This document shows positions 46,182 through 57,634 of a DNA stretch of 64,000 nucleotides, piece by piece. Every line of letters starts with the position of its first letter. The stretch's first letter is position 1. This DNA comes from Longimicrobiales bacterium (GTDB lineage: Bacteria > Gemmatimonadota > Gemmatimonadetes > Longimicrobiales > Gaopeijiaceae), in NCBI GenBank assembly GCA_958295645.1, contig OY282361.1, positions 1,013,501-1,077,500 on the forward strand, read 5' to 3'. The notes under the pieces were generated by a model that worked only from the letters and a program-made list of their open reading frames with translations, ran no database searches and was not told where the DNA came from. Both the position numbers and the translations under genes were made by a program.

Positions 46182-46991
46182 TCACGACGTGATCCCTCTC
46201 TCGCTGTTGCGCACGAAGTCGAGGAAGTACCGCACCTCCGGGCAAGCCAAGTCCGGATCGGCTTCGGCCGCCGCGATGCCCTGGGCCGGGCTCCCTCCGG
46301 ATTGGAAGAGCAGCCGGTACGCCTTCTTGAGGCGCCGCCGCACGTCCGGCGGAAACCCCTTGCGCTTGAGGCCCACGCTGTTCAGCCCGTACAGCTTCGG
46401 CGACGGATTGCCCACCACGCTGCAATACGGCGGAACGTCCTGCGGCACGCGCGACCCGCCGCCCACGAACGCGTACGCCCCGATCCGCACGAACTGATGG
46501 ATGGCCACCAGTCCGCTGACGATCGCTCCGTCGGCGATGCTCACGTGGCCCGCCATGTTGGTCGCGTTCGAGACGATCACGTGATTGCCGAGCTCGCAGT
46601 CGTGCGCGATGTGGCAGTACGCCATCAAGAGGCAGTCCGAGCCGACCACGGTGCGGCCCGAGGCCGCGGTTCCCCGGTTGAGCGTGGCGAACTCCCGGAT
46701 CACCGTGCGGTCGCCGACCTCCAGGAACGTCTCCTCGCCCTTGAACTTGAGGTCCTGCGGGTCGCTGCCGAGCACCGCGCCGTTGGCGACGAAGCAGTTC
46801 GTGCCGATCGTCGTGTTGCGCTCGACGTAGGCGCGCGGGCCGATCTTCGTGTGGGCGCCGACGCGAACCCCGGGGCCGATCACGGCGAACGGTCCCACCT
46901 CGACTCCGGCCGCCAGCTCCGCCTCCGAGTCCACGACCGCCGTCTCGTGCACGCTGGTCGCCGTCTCCTGCAAGAGCGATCCCCGCCTCAC
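46182..46991 (-). CDS. lpxA: UDP-N-acetylglucosamine acyltransferase LpxA
   Basis: First acyltransferase of lipid A synthesis, left-handed beta-helix trimer. 269 residues from GTG 46991, which overlaps the lpxC-fabZ stop (GTGA); GTG 46952 would give the more typical 256. Hexapeptide repeats run from TAVVDSEAEL to HISIADGAIVSG. The catalytic histidine lies in MAYCHIAHDCELGN. The C-terminal helical domain follows GNPSPKLYGLNSVGLKRKGF. Confidence 0.93.
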   Translation of the reverse strand: MRRGSLLQETATSVHETAVVDSEAELAAGVEVGPFAVIGPGVRVGAHTKIGPRAYVERNTTIGTNCFVANGAVLGSDPQDLKFKGEETFLEVGDRTVIREFATLNRGTAASGRTVVGSDCLLMAYCHIAHDCELGNHVIVSNATNMAGHVSIADGAIVSGLVAIHQFVRIGAYAFVGGGSRVPQDVPPYCSVVGNPSPKLYGLNSVGLKRKGFPPDVRRRLKKAYRLLFQSGGSPAQGIAAAEADPDLACPEVRYFLDFVRNSERGITS

Positions 46992-48268
46992 TTGTCCACG
47001 ATCCTGGCGGTCATCTCCGCTTGGGCGACCACCTGTCCGTCCACGGTGCCGGTGCCGCGCATCTTGCAGACCTGCCGCCGGAAGTGGACCATCTCCAGCT
47101 CGAAGACGAGCTGGTCGCCGGGCACCACCGGACGGCGCCACTTGACGTTGTCGAGCGACATGAAGTAGACCACCTTGCCCTCCGGGTCGTCGACCGCGTC
47201 CATCAGAAGCAGTCCCCCCACCTGCCCCATCGCTTCGATGACGAGGACGCCCGGCATGATCGGGTGCTCCGGAAAGTGGCCGCCGAAGAACGGTTCGTTG
47301 ATCGTCACGTTCTTGAGCCCCACGATGCGCTTGCGCGACTCGAACTCCAGCACGCGGTCCACCAGCAGCATCGGGTACCGGTGCGGCAGATGCTCCATGA
47401 TGCGCCCGATCGAGATCGCGCCCCGGGCGCCGGAGCCGGCTTCGCTGATCGCCGCCGCCAGCTTGACGTTGCCCGTGTGGCTCGGCCTTTCGGCCACCAC
47501 GTGTCCGCGAAAGCGGCCCCCCAGCAGGGCCATGTCGCCCACGATGTCGCCCGCCTTGTGGCGCACGAACTCGTCGGCGAACCGGAGTTCGTCGTTCAGG
47601 ATCCCGCTGTCGTCGAGAACGACCGTGTTGTCCAGCGAAGCGCCCAGCGCCCGCCCGCGCGCGTGCAGCGCCTCCGCGTCGGCCTTGAACCCGAAGGTGC
47701 GCGCCCCGGCCAGATCCTGCGCGAAATGGTTCCCGGTGGCGCAGTAGGAGCCGTATTGACGGCGGATGACGGGATGGGGATAGTCGATCGTCGCCGAGAC
47801 CCGGAAGCGCGGATCCGGCACGGCCACGTAGGAGCCGCTTCGCTCGTCGCCTGCCGTGACGGGCGCGGACAGCCTGATCACGGAGGCCGGAGCGCGCTGC
47901 ACCGCCAAGCCTGCTTCGGTCACCGCCGCGACGTAGGGCGCGAAGCTCCCGTCCAGAATCGGAGGCTCGGGTCCGTCCAACTCGATGAGCGCGTTGTCGA
48001 CTTCAAGCGAGGCCAGGGCCGCGAGCACGTGCTCCACGGTCATGATCTCGGCGTCGCCCCGCCCCAGCGTCGTGCCAAGTTCCGTGCGGGTCACGTACTC
48101 CAGCCGGGCGGGCACCTCGGGCGTCCCCGGCAGGTCCGCGCGCAGAAACCGCACGCCGAAAGACTCCGCCGCCGGCTTGATGCGAAGCGCGCTTCGCTGG
48201 CCCGAGTGAACGCCGATCCCTTCGAGCGCGACTTCGCTCGCGAGAGTCTGCTGGCGCTCTGCGGCCAT
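46988..48268 (-). CDS. lpxC/fabZ: LpxC-FabZ fusion: lipid A deacetylase / 3-hydroxyacyl-ACP dehydratase
   Basis: Bifunctional protein, 426 residues from ATG 48268; ATG 48343 is an upstream option. LpxC half (about 1-275): TLASEVALEGIGVHSG, EHVLAALASLEVDNA, and the zinc and catalytic HKAGDIVGD. FabZ half (about 283-426): LPHRYPMLLVDRV and GGHFPEHPIMPGVLVIEAMGQ with its active-site His and Glu. The same fusion is known from Bacteroidetes and some other diderms. It balances commitment to lipid A against fatty acid elongation, since both enzymes draw on 3-hydroxyacyl-ACP. Confidence 0.95.
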   Translation of the reverse strand: MAAERQQTLASEVALEGIGVHSGQRSALRIKPAAESFGVRFLRADLPGTPEVPARLEYVTRTELGTTLGRGDAEIMTVEHVLAALASLEVDNALIELDGPEPPILDGSFAPYVAAVTEAGLAVQRAPASVIRLSAPVTAGDERSGSYVAVPDPRFRVSATIDYPHPVIRRQYGSYCATGNHFAQDLAGARTFGFKADAEALHARGRALGASLDNTVVLDDSGILNDELRFADEFVRHKAGDIVGDMALLGGRFRGHVVAERPSHTGNVKLAAAISEAGSGARGAISIGRIMEHLPHRYPMLLVDRVLEFESRKRIVGLKNVTINEPFFGGHFPEHPIMPGVLVIEAMGQVGGLLLMDAVDDPEGKVVYFMSLDNVKWRRPVVPGDQLVFELEMVHFRRQVCKMRGTGTVDGQVVAQAEMTARIVDK

Positions 48269-48397
48269 CGGCGGAACCGTTGGAATGGGGTTGGTGACCC
48301 GTGGGGGCGACGAATCACGCCGGCGAATCGTCCGGGCAAACATCGAAAGCTAACAGTAGCGGCCCGGTCTGCCGCCGAACGACGCCTTCCCGCGACG

Positions 48398-48509
48398 TCA
48401 GTAGGTGGTCCGCCTGACTTCGACTCCGGTTGCCTCACCTGGCGCCAGGACAGGCTTCATCAGCTCTTCCCAGTTCGGATACGTCTTGATTGCCTCTGCC
48501 CGGCAACGG
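48398..48509 (-). other. Coding-like remnant between lpxD and lpxC
   Basis: The 240-nt gap holds a minus-strand open stretch ending at TGA 48398-48400. It reads YPNWEELMKPVLAPGEATGV then EVRRTTY. It looks protein-like but has no convincing start (ATG 48460 would give only 20 residues). It also contains the 12-bp palindrome CCTGGCGCCAGG (48438-48449). The promoter for lpxC-fabZ may lie in the rest of the gap, but I cannot identify it. Confidence 0.3.
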
Positions 48510-49583
48510 TTACCGGCCGGGTTCCTTCCGTCCTCCCGCATCGTCGCCCGAGCGCCGTTCCCGCTCTTCGAGCCTGCCCACCCGCTTCGCCAGCTCCGGC
48601 AGCCGCATCAGCCGCGCCATGGCCCGCAAGTAGCTCTTGTGATCGCGCGCCGGATAGCCGGAAACGACCTCGCCGGGGCCCACGTCGCCGATGACGCCGG
48701 CCTGCGCGCCGATGCGGGCGCCCGCGCCGATCTCGATGTGGCCGATCAGACCGGCTTGGCCGCCCATCGCCACGCCCGGCCCCGTGCGGGTGGAACCGGC
48801 CACGCCCACTTGCGCCACGAGGAGCGAGCCCGGGCCGATCACCACGTTGTGCGCCACGTGCACGAGATTGTCCAGCTTGCTGCCGGCGCCGATCACGGTC
48901 TGGCCGATCGAACCCCGGTCGATCGTGCAGTTGGCGCCGATCTCCACGTCGTCCTCGACGACGCAGCCGCCCACCTGAGGAACCTTCACGTGCTGGCCGT
49001 CCACCGTGGCGTAGCCGAAACCGTCCACGCCGATCCGCGTTCCCGAGTGGACGATCACGCGCGCGCCCAGGACGCTCCCGGGGTAGAGGGTCGTGTTCGG
49101 AAAGAGCACGGTCTCCGGGCCGATGGCCACGTCCTCCCCAACCACGCAGTTGGCCCCGACGGAGGCCCGCTCGCCAATCCTTGCGCCCTGGCCGACGACC
49201 GCCCCGGGTCCGACGCTGGCCGACGGATCCACGACGGCCGACGGGTCCACGACAGCGGACGGGTGAACGCCCGGCTTGCCGCCGCCCGGCGATTCGGGAT
49301 GAAGGAGCCGCAGCAACTCCCCGAGCGCGCGATAGGGATCGCCGACCAGCAACCGGTCGCGCGGTCCCTGCTCCACCGTCGCCAGGGCATCGGCCGCCAG
49401 CAGTGCCCGCGCCCGGCATCCCGCCAAGTCCCGCACGTAGCGGCGGTTGGCCAGGAAGGCCAACTCGTCCTCGCCGGCGTCGCGCACCGGGGCGATTTTC
49501 GTGAAGGCCGCCCCGCCGTCCCCGACGACGCGCCCTCCCGTCGCGCGCGCCGCCTCGTCCAGCGTCAGGGCGCCTTCGGTCAA
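48510..49583 (-). CDS. lpxD: UDP-3-O-acylglucosamine N-acyltransferase LpxD
   Basis: Third step of lipid A synthesis. 357 residues. N-terminal uridine-binding domain ([24 protein letters not shown], about 1-100). The left-handed beta-helix repeats ([32 protein letters not shown]) carry the catalytic histidine in HVAHNVVIG, and a C-terminal helix follows. Start: TTG 49583, 49 nt after the skp stop. It closes the skp-lpxD pair typical of bamA-skp-lpxD operons. Confidence 0.94.
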   Translation of the reverse strand: MTEGALTLDEAARATGGRVVGDGGAAFTKIAPVRDAGEDELAFLANRRYVRDLAGCRARALLAADALATVEQGPRDRLLVGDPYRALGELLRLLHPESPGGGKPGVHPSAVVDPSAVVDPSASVGPGAVVGQGARIGERASVGANCVVGEDVAIGPETVLFPNTTLYPGSVLGARVIVHSGTRIGVDGFGYATVDGQHVKVPQVGGCVVEDDVEIGANCTIDRGSIGQTVIGAGSKLDNLVHVAHNVVIGPGSLLVAQVGVAGSTRTGPGVAMGGQAGLIGHIEIGAGARIGAQAGVIGDVGPGEVVSGYPARDHKSYLRAMARLMRLPELAKRVGRLEERERRSGDDAGGRKEPGR

Positions 49584-49632
49584 GGCCCGCCGCCAGTTCC
49601 GCGCAATGCCGCGTGGCGGATGCGAAGGCCGG

Positions 49633-50169
49633 TCACCGCCCTCCCGGACCAGCGCTGCCGCCCGTCTGAAGCCGGCTGACGACCTCCTGGGTCAGATCGA
49701 GCGACGGATCGGCCGTGATGATCGCCCGGGAGGCCACGTCCAGGATCATGGCGTAGTTCCCCTCGACCCGTATCTCCTCGATGACCTCCTTGATCGCGTC
49801 CATCACCGGCTGGAACAGATCGACTTGGCGTTGCTGGGCTTGGGTGTTGAGGTCCGCCCGCCGCTGTTGCAGCGCCTGCTCCTGGTTGAGCAGCTCCTGC
49901 TCGCGAGCCTGGCGCGCTTCCGGCGTCATGGTCAGCTGCTTCTGGCGGAATTCCTCGGCGCCCGTCCGCAGGCTTTCCTCCAGCTCCTGTATCTCCAGGT
50001 CGTAGCCTCGCAAGCTCGCTTGCAAGGCGTTCTGGGCGTCTTGGGCAAGAGCGAACTCGGCCAAGACGGCTTCCGAATTGACGTAGCCCACCTTCGTCGG
50101 CTGCGCTTCCAGCGAAACGGCGGCAGCCAGCGCCAAGGCCGCTGCAATGCTCACGGACGAACCACGCAT
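49633..50169 (-). CDS. skp: Skp/OmpH periplasmic chaperone
   Basis: Chaperone that holds unfolded outer membrane proteins on the way to BamA. 178 residues: signal peptide (1-22, ending LEAQP), a short beta segment ([14 protein letters not shown]), a long charged coiled-coil (about 40-125, [20 protein letters not shown]) and a return helix. ATG 50169 follows CAGGGA. It lies between bamA and lpxD as in many diderms. Confidence 0.92.
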   Translation of the reverse strand: MRGSSVSIAAALALAAAVSLEAQPTKVGYVNSEAVLAEFALAQDAQNALQASLRGYDLEIQELEESLRTGAEEFRQKQLTMTPEARQAREQELLNQEQALQQRRADLNTQAQQRQVDLFQPVMDAIKEVIEEIRVEGNYAMILDVASRAIITADPSLDLTQEVVSRLQTGGSAGPGGR

Positions 50170-50241
50170 GATTCCCTGATCTCCGGTTGAGTTCTTGTCG
50201 GCTCCGCCGGCCCCGGAGGACGGGGACGCGCGAAGTCGTTG

Positions 50242-50270
50242 TTAATATCGCCTTGTGCGGCAACTTCCAA
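50242..50270 (-). promoter_or_regulatory. Candidate promoter for skp-lpxD
   Basis: Minus strand TTGGAA (50270-50265), 17-nt spacer, TATTAA (50247-50242), in the 137-nt gap between bamA and skp. Transcription would start near 50235, about 66 nt before the skp ATG. It would allow skp and the lpx genes to be expressed apart from the upstream Mcs-Clp-Bam genes. Confidence 0.55.
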
Positions 50271-50306
50271 CAATGGCGCAGGCGCTTCGCCTCATGCCCG
50301 CGCGCG

Positions 50307-52727
50307 TCAGAAGTTCGGTCCCATCTTGAAGTGCAGTTGCCATCCGGGAACGTCTTTGTCGAAGCCGTAGGCGTAGTCGAGGCCGATGGGGCCGAACGGC
50401 GTCACCAGCTGGACGCCGAAGCCCGCGCCGCGGTAGAGCTTCGAGGAATTGAAGTCCCGCGGATCGTCCCAGAGATTGCCCGCGTCGAAGAAGGCGGCAA
50501 CGCCGATGTTCGCGTTGATCACCGCCTTTACCTCGGCCGTTCCGGAAAAATACGCGTCGCCGAGGCGGGCGATCTGGGCCACGTTCCGATCGCGCCGCTC
50601 GAAGTAGCCGCGCGGGGTGATCGTCGTCTCCTCGTACCCGCGGAGCGGCTGGCCGAACTGGACCCCGCCGAGCCAGAACGACTCGAACGGAAAGCGCGAG
50701 GCGTCCCCGAACAGCGCACCGCCGCGCAACCCGGCCGACAAGGCGAACTGGACTCCGCCGGGCGACATGCCGTCCCCTCCCAAGCCCCCGATGGGCACGA
50801 TCCACTGAGCCTCGACGGTGTTCTTCACGAAGTCCCCGGCCCCGCCCAGCGGTCCGCCGTTCAGCTCGGTCGTCCAGGACTGGAGCGAGCCCGAAGTCGG
50901 GAAGAGCGGATGGTTGAGCGTCCGGCGCGTCACGCCGACCGAGAACGAACTGAGCGTGCCCGGCGGCAGCCCGAACAAGGACTCGTCGTCCACGTCCCGG
51001 AACAGCTCGTAGCTCGTGCGGGAGAGCGCATAGCCGAAGAACACTCGCGTCCGCAACGAGCCTGGAAACGGTACCCCGAACCGGGTCGTGAATCCCGCGC
51101 GCCGCCGCCGGCCCGTCTGGAACTGGAAGAAGCGGTCCGTGGAATTGAAGAGCGAGATGGAGCCGCTCACCGTGGACTGGAAGAGCGCGGGGTCGCTGGC
51201 GCTGAGGGTGAAGCTCTGGATGTAGCGCCCGAAGTCCCAGCGGACGCTTCCCGCCTTGGCTTGGCCGAACAGGTTGGGCTGGTCGTAGCCGAGAAAGCCG
51301 GAAAGCCCGACGCCGCCGCCGACCGCGGTTCCGAACTGAATCGAGCCCGTCTGCTTCTCCTTCACGGTGAACACGATGTTCACGTCGCCCGTTTCTTGCG
51401 GGAGGATCTCGGGAGGCGTCATGGGCGTCTCGAAGAAACCCAGCGACTGGACGTTCTGGAACGACTGCAGCAACAGCGCCTGGCTGTAGACGTCGCCCGG
51501 CAACAGGAATATCTTCTCGCGGATGACGCGATCGTAGGTGAAGTCGTTGCCTGCGATCACGACTTTGTTGATGTAGGCCTGCGACCTCTCCTGAACGCGC
51601 CATGTCGCCCGAACCTGGGGATTCCCGCTCTCGTCCTCCCCGGTCTTCTCCCAGACCGGCTCCACGAGGGCGTACAGATAGCCCTGGTTGGTGTAGAGTT
51701 CCTTGACGCGCTGGGCCCCTTCCTCGAACTCCACCGCGTTGAACACCTGCCCGGTTCGCTCCTCGCCGCGCTGGCCGCCAATCCCCAGCATCCCCAGCAA
51801 GCCGCTCGAGCCACGCTCGAAATACCCCTCCAAGGCCTCGGATTCGAACGCCTTCGCCCCTTCGACCATGAACTCGCCGAGGTGGTACTGCGGTCCCTCC
51901 GACACCCGCGTTTCGATTCGCGTCTTGCCGGTCTGGGGATCCACGATCAGCGTGTCGCCCAGTATCTCGAAGTCCAGATAGCCCGCCTCGTAGTAGCGCT
52001 TCGGCAACGATTCCAGGAGGTCGGTCTCGAACTCGACCTCGTCGTAGTCGCCTCCCCGGAACCACAGAAAGCCCTCGGGCTTCGTGGCCATGGCGTCGCG
52101 GAGCTCCTCGTCGGAGAAGTGCTCGTTGCCGGAGAACGCCACCTCCGCGATGGTGACGCGCTGGCCCTCGTCCACCTCCAACACCACGTCGACGCGGCCC
52201 TCGGCGCCGGGCACGGGTTCGGCTCGCTGCTCGATGCGCGCGAAGGGGACGCCCCTGCGGCGCAGCTCCTCGCGAATGAACCCCTTGGCCTTCTCGACGC
52301 TGTTGGGCGAGAGCGGGGCGTCTTCCTCCAGGCCGCTGGCCTCGATCACGTCGTCGGTCCCCAGCGACTCCAGGCCCGTGATGCGCACGAGGCGCGCGAG
52401 CGGCCGTTCCTCCACCTCGAAGACCAGCACGTTCAGCCCCGACGATTCGTCCAGAAAGGCGGCGACGTCCTCGTACTGCCCCGTCGCCCACAACGCCTTG
52501 ACGGCGCGCTGAATGTCGAGCCAGCTGTTGAGCGAACCGGGCTGAATGCCCGCGGCGCCCACGACGTCGCCGTACTCCAGCCTGACCATGCCCTGCGCGC
52601 CGACCGAGTCGATCCGCACCAGCTGTTCGCCGATGGGAGACTGCGCGGCGGCGGCCCCCGGAACCGCGAGCAGCGCCGCGGCGGCCGGCGCCCACCGAAG
52701 GCCGTTTGCGACGGCCCGGCATCGCAT
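50307..52727 (-). CDS. bamA: Outer membrane assembly factor BamA
   Basis: Core of the BAM complex that folds beta-barrels into the outer membrane. 806 residues from ATG 52727; GTG 52739, overlapping the clpC stop, is an alternative. Signal peptide (1-28, LLAVPGAAAAQ), five POTRA domains (about 35-425, including VAFSGNEHFSDEELRDAM and VVIAGNDFTYDRVIREKI), then a 16-strand barrel. The lid-lock loop 6 motif LRGYEE is present, and the protein ends in phenylalanine (MGPNF) as expected for an outer membrane barrel. Confidence 0.95.
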   Translation of the reverse strand: MRCRAVANGLRWAPAAAALLAVPGAAAAQSPIGEQLVRIDSVGAQGMVRLEYGDVVGAAGIQPGSLNSWLDIQRAVKALWATGQYEDVAAFLDESSGLNVLVFEVEERPLARLVRITGLESLGTDDVIEASGLEEDAPLSPNSVEKAKGFIREELRRRGVPFARIEQRAEPVPGAEGRVDVVLEVDEGQRVTIAEVAFSGNEHFSDEELRDAMATKPEGFLWFRGGDYDEVEFETDLLESLPKRYYEAGYLDFEILGDTLIVDPQTGKTRIETRVSEGPQYHLGEFMVEGAKAFESEALEGYFERGSSGLLGMLGIGGQRGEERTGQVFNAVEFEEGAQRVKELYTNQGYLYALVEPVWEKTGEDESGNPQVRATWRVQERSQAYINKVVIAGNDFTYDRVIREKIFLLPGDVYSQALLLQSFQNVQSLGFFETPMTPPEILPQETGDVNIVFTVKEKQTGSIQFGTAVGGGVGLSGFLGYDQPNLFGQAKAGSVRWDFGRYIQSFTLSASDPALFQSTVSGSISLFNSTDRFFQFQTGRRRRAGFTTRFGVPFPGSLRTRVFFGYALSRTSYELFRDVDDESLFGLPPGTLSSFSVGVTRRTLNHPLFPTSGSLQSWTTELNGGPLGGAGDFVKNTVEAQWIVPIGGLGGDGMSPGGVQFALSAGLRGGALFGDASRFPFESFWLGGVQFGQPLRGYEETTITPRGYFERRDRNVAQIARLGDAYFSGTAEVKAVINANIGVAAFFDAGNLWDDPRDFNSSKLYRGAGFGVQLVTPFGPIGLDYAYGFDKDVPGWQLHFKMGPNF

Positions 52728-52735
52728 TGCGAGGG

Positions 52736-55231
<2,496 letters not shown>

Positions 55232-55300
55232 GTCGGCCGCATCTTCGAAGCTGGCGCCTTTCCATCCGGGGCCTGCGCCTTCCCTAGAATAAGTTCGCGC

Positions 55301-56416
55301 TCAAGGTTGCGAACCGGAAGTCCCGCCCTTTTCGCCGTTCCCGGCGGCCGCCGAGGCTTCCAGGGCGGTGCGAACGTATTCGGCCCGGTGCGCGTGCCGT
55401 TCCTCCGGCGCGAGCTTCCGGCCTGCCGCGTCTTCGAGGTGAGCCGTCTGCGCGAGGATCATGATCTTGTTCTGGAGGCGGACCAGCGGCCCGGGCAGGA
55501 GCTCCAGGGCCACGCCCAGCCGCACCCCGGAGAGCAGGCTCATCAGTTCCTCGTACCGCAGGCTGCGGGCGTGCAGGAGCAGGCCGTAGGCCCGCCAGAC
55601 CTTGTCTTCCGTCGCCGCCCGCGCGTCCCGCATCAGCACCTGCCGCGCCTGGAGCTCGGTCTGGATGACGGTGTCCACGATCCGCGCCACGTGGTCGACC
55701 AAGTCTTCCTCGCTCTTGCCCAAGGTGGTCTGATTCGAGATCTGAAAGAAGTTGCCGACCACGCCCGACCCCTCGCCGTAGAGGCCCCTGAACGTCAGCC
55801 CGACCTGCGAGACGCCCCGCAGGACCTTCTCGATCTCCTTGGTGAGGACCAACCCCGGCAAGTGGACGAGCGCGGAGGCCCGAAGGCCGGTGCCCACGTT
55901 GGTGGGACAGGCGGTCAGGTATCCGAACTCGTTGTGGTAGGCCAGGGGCACCGTCCGGCCGATTTCCTCGTCCAGGCCGTCCACGCGCCGCCAGGCCTCC
56001 ATCAACTGAAGGCCCGGCGCGAGGCCCTGCAGCCGGAGGTGGTCTTCCTCGTTGACCATCAGGCTCGCCGTGGAGCCCGCCGGCACGATCACGGCCGTCC
56101 CCGCCAGCGGCTCCCCGCCGGCGCCGAGGAGCTCCTGCGAGACGAGACGGCGCTCGTGCAGGATGCGGCGCTGCCGTTCGGGGACCGCCGGCATGCGAAG
56201 CATCGCGGCGCCCTCGAGGAGCGGCGCCCGGGCGGCGGCCTCCTCGATCCGGCTCAGCACGGCGAGCCGGCCGGCCTCTCCGGCCTGCGAAACGAAGGCG
56301 CAGCCCTGCAGGTTGCGGGCGAGCCGAACGCGGGTGGACAGGACCACGTCCGCATGGGGCCCGGTCGCGTCCAGCCAGTCCAGTCCGCGGCCGGAGGCGG
56401 AGTCGGGGCCGCTCAT
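55301..56416 (-). CDS. mcsB: Protein arginine kinase McsB
   Basis: Guanido-kinase-fold enzyme that phosphorylates arginines in proteins and marks them for ClpC-ClpP. 371 residues. Seen: STRVRLARNLQG, MVNEEDHLRLQ, the catalytic-cysteine segment CPTNVGTGLRASALVHLPG, RGLYGEGSGVVGNFFQISNQ and EELMSLLSGVRLG. Start: ATG 56416 overlaps the mcsA stop by 4 nt. Confidence 0.95.
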   Translation of the reverse strand: MSGPDSASGRGLDWLDATGPHADVVLSTRVRLARNLQGCAFVSQAGEAGRLAVLSRIEEAAARAPLLEGAAMLRMPAVPERQRRILHERRLVSQELLGAGGEPLAGTAVIVPAGSTASLMVNEEDHLRLQGLAPGLQLMEAWRRVDGLDEEIGRTVPLAYHNEFGYLTACPTNVGTGLRASALVHLPGLVLTKEIEKVLRGVSQVGLTFRGLYGEGSGVVGNFFQISNQTTLGKSEEDLVDHVARIVDTVIQTELQARQVLMRDARAATEDKVWRAYGLLLHARSLRYEELMSLLSGVRLGVALELLPGPLVRLQNKIMILAQTAHLEDAAGRKLAPEERHAHRAEYVRTALEASAAAGNGEKGGTSGSQP

Positions 56417-56934
56417 GCCTGGGCGCCCGCTTCGAGGGCGCGGATCGCGTCGCGCAACGTGGCCGCGCGCTCGAAGTCCTCGGCCGCAACGGCCTTCTCC
56501 AGGCGACCGTGCAGGACGTGCAGGACGTGCAGGCGGCGCCCGGCGTCGTCCGGCGCGGGATCGGGAGGCAGGTACACCTTGCCGGTGTGCTGGCTGGATC
56601 CGTGGATCCTTCCCAGGAGTTGCCGCAACTTGACCTCGAAGCAGGCGTAGCACTCCGGACAGCCCAGCCGCCCTCCCTGCTTGAAGCCGGCGCGGGTCAG
56701 GCCGCAGAAGCTGCAGCTCTCGGTCTCGCCGGCCGGGTCCGGGGCGCCGCCGCCCAGCTGCGCCAGCATCTCGGCGACGTCGAAGCTGGGGGACGGCTTC
56801 AGGCTGATTCCCCGCTTGGCCGCGCACGATTCGCAGTAGTAGTGGTCGGACTGCTTCCCGTCGACCACCTTCTCCAGGCGCACCACGGCCGGATTGTCGC
56901 AACCGCCCATGTCGCAGGTCTTGGGATCAGGCAT
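56413..56934 (-). CDS. mcsA: McsA, zinc-finger activator of McsB
   Basis: 173 residues with zinc-binding cysteine pairs: CDMGGC, CESC, CSFCG and CPECYACF. A helical region and a C-terminal UVR motif (AVAAEDFERAATLRDAIRALE) follow. In Firmicutes McsA activates and anchors the arginine kinase. It overlaps lolD by 8 nt and mcsB by 4 nt. No CtsR repressor gene is present, unlike the Bacillus operon. Confidence 0.93.
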   Translation of the reverse strand: MPDPKTCDMGGCDNPAVVRLEKVVDGKQSDHYYCESCAAKRGISLKPSPSFDVAEMLAQLGGGAPDPAGETESCSFCGLTRAGFKQGGRLGCPECYACFEVKLRQLLGRIHGSSQHTGKVYLPPDPAPDDAGRRLHVLHVLHGRLEKAVAAEDFERAATLRDAIRALEAGAQA

Positions 56935-57634
56935 CGACCAGGCTCCCGTCCTCGAGCGTCAGGAGCCGATCCGCCTTCGAGGCGAGATCCAGGTTGTGCG
57001 TCGCCACGACCAGCGCCACGCCGCAGCGCTCCTTGAGTTCGAACATGAGTTCATGCACTGCTTGGCTGGACCGGGCGTCCAGGTTCCCCGTGGGCTCGTC
57101 GGCCAAGACCACCAAGGGCTCGTTCACCAGAGCCCGGGCCACGGCCACCCGCTGCTGCTCGCCCCCCGACAGCTCCGCGGGCTTGTGGCCGACCCGCCCG
57201 GCCAGTCCCACCTGCCGCAACAGGTCCTCCGCGCGAGCCCGGGCCGCGGGAGCGCCGTCGCCGGCGATCAGCGCGGGCATCATCACGTTCTCGACCGCGG
57301 TGAACTCCCGCAAGAGATGGTGAAACTGGAAGACGAAGCCGATGCTCCTGTTCCTGAGCGCGGCGATCCGGTCGTCGTCCAGCACCGCGAGGTTCGCGCC
57401 CCCCACTTCCACCTGGCCGGCCGTGGGACGGTCCAACGCGCCCAGGAGATGCAGGAGCGTGGACTTCCCCGCCCCGCTCGCCCCGACGATCGCCACGGCC
57501 TCGGCGGGGGCGGCCACGAAGTCCAGGTCGCGCAGCACGCGCAGCTCGCCGCCTCCCGGCCCCGAGAACGAGCGGGCCAGCCGGCGCGCCGCCACGGGAG
57601 GGGCGACACCCGCCGCATCGCTGGCGTCACTCAT
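56927..57634 (-). CDS. lolD: LolD-type lipoprotein-release ABC ATPase
   Basis: ATPase of the transporter that frees lipoproteins from the inner membrane toward the outer membrane. 235 residues from ATG 57634, overlapping the lolC/E stop by 8 nt. Walker A GASGAGKSTLLHLLGALDRP, Q loop VFQFHHLLREFTA, signature LSGGEQQRVAVARAL, Walker B VLADEPTGNLD and switch ATHN. All are typical of the LolD/MacB family. Confidence 0.93.
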   Translation of the reverse strand: MSDASDAAGVAPPVAARRLARSFSGPGGGELRVLRDLDFVAAPAEAVAIVGASGAGKSTLLHLLGALDRPTAGQVEVGGANLAVLDDDRIAALRNRSIGFVFQFHHLLREFTAVENVMMPALIAGDGAPAARARAEDLLRQVGLAGRVGHKPAELSGGEQQRVAVARALVNEPLVVLADEPTGNLDARSSQAVHELMFELKERCGVALVVATHNLDLASKADRLLTLEDGSLVDA

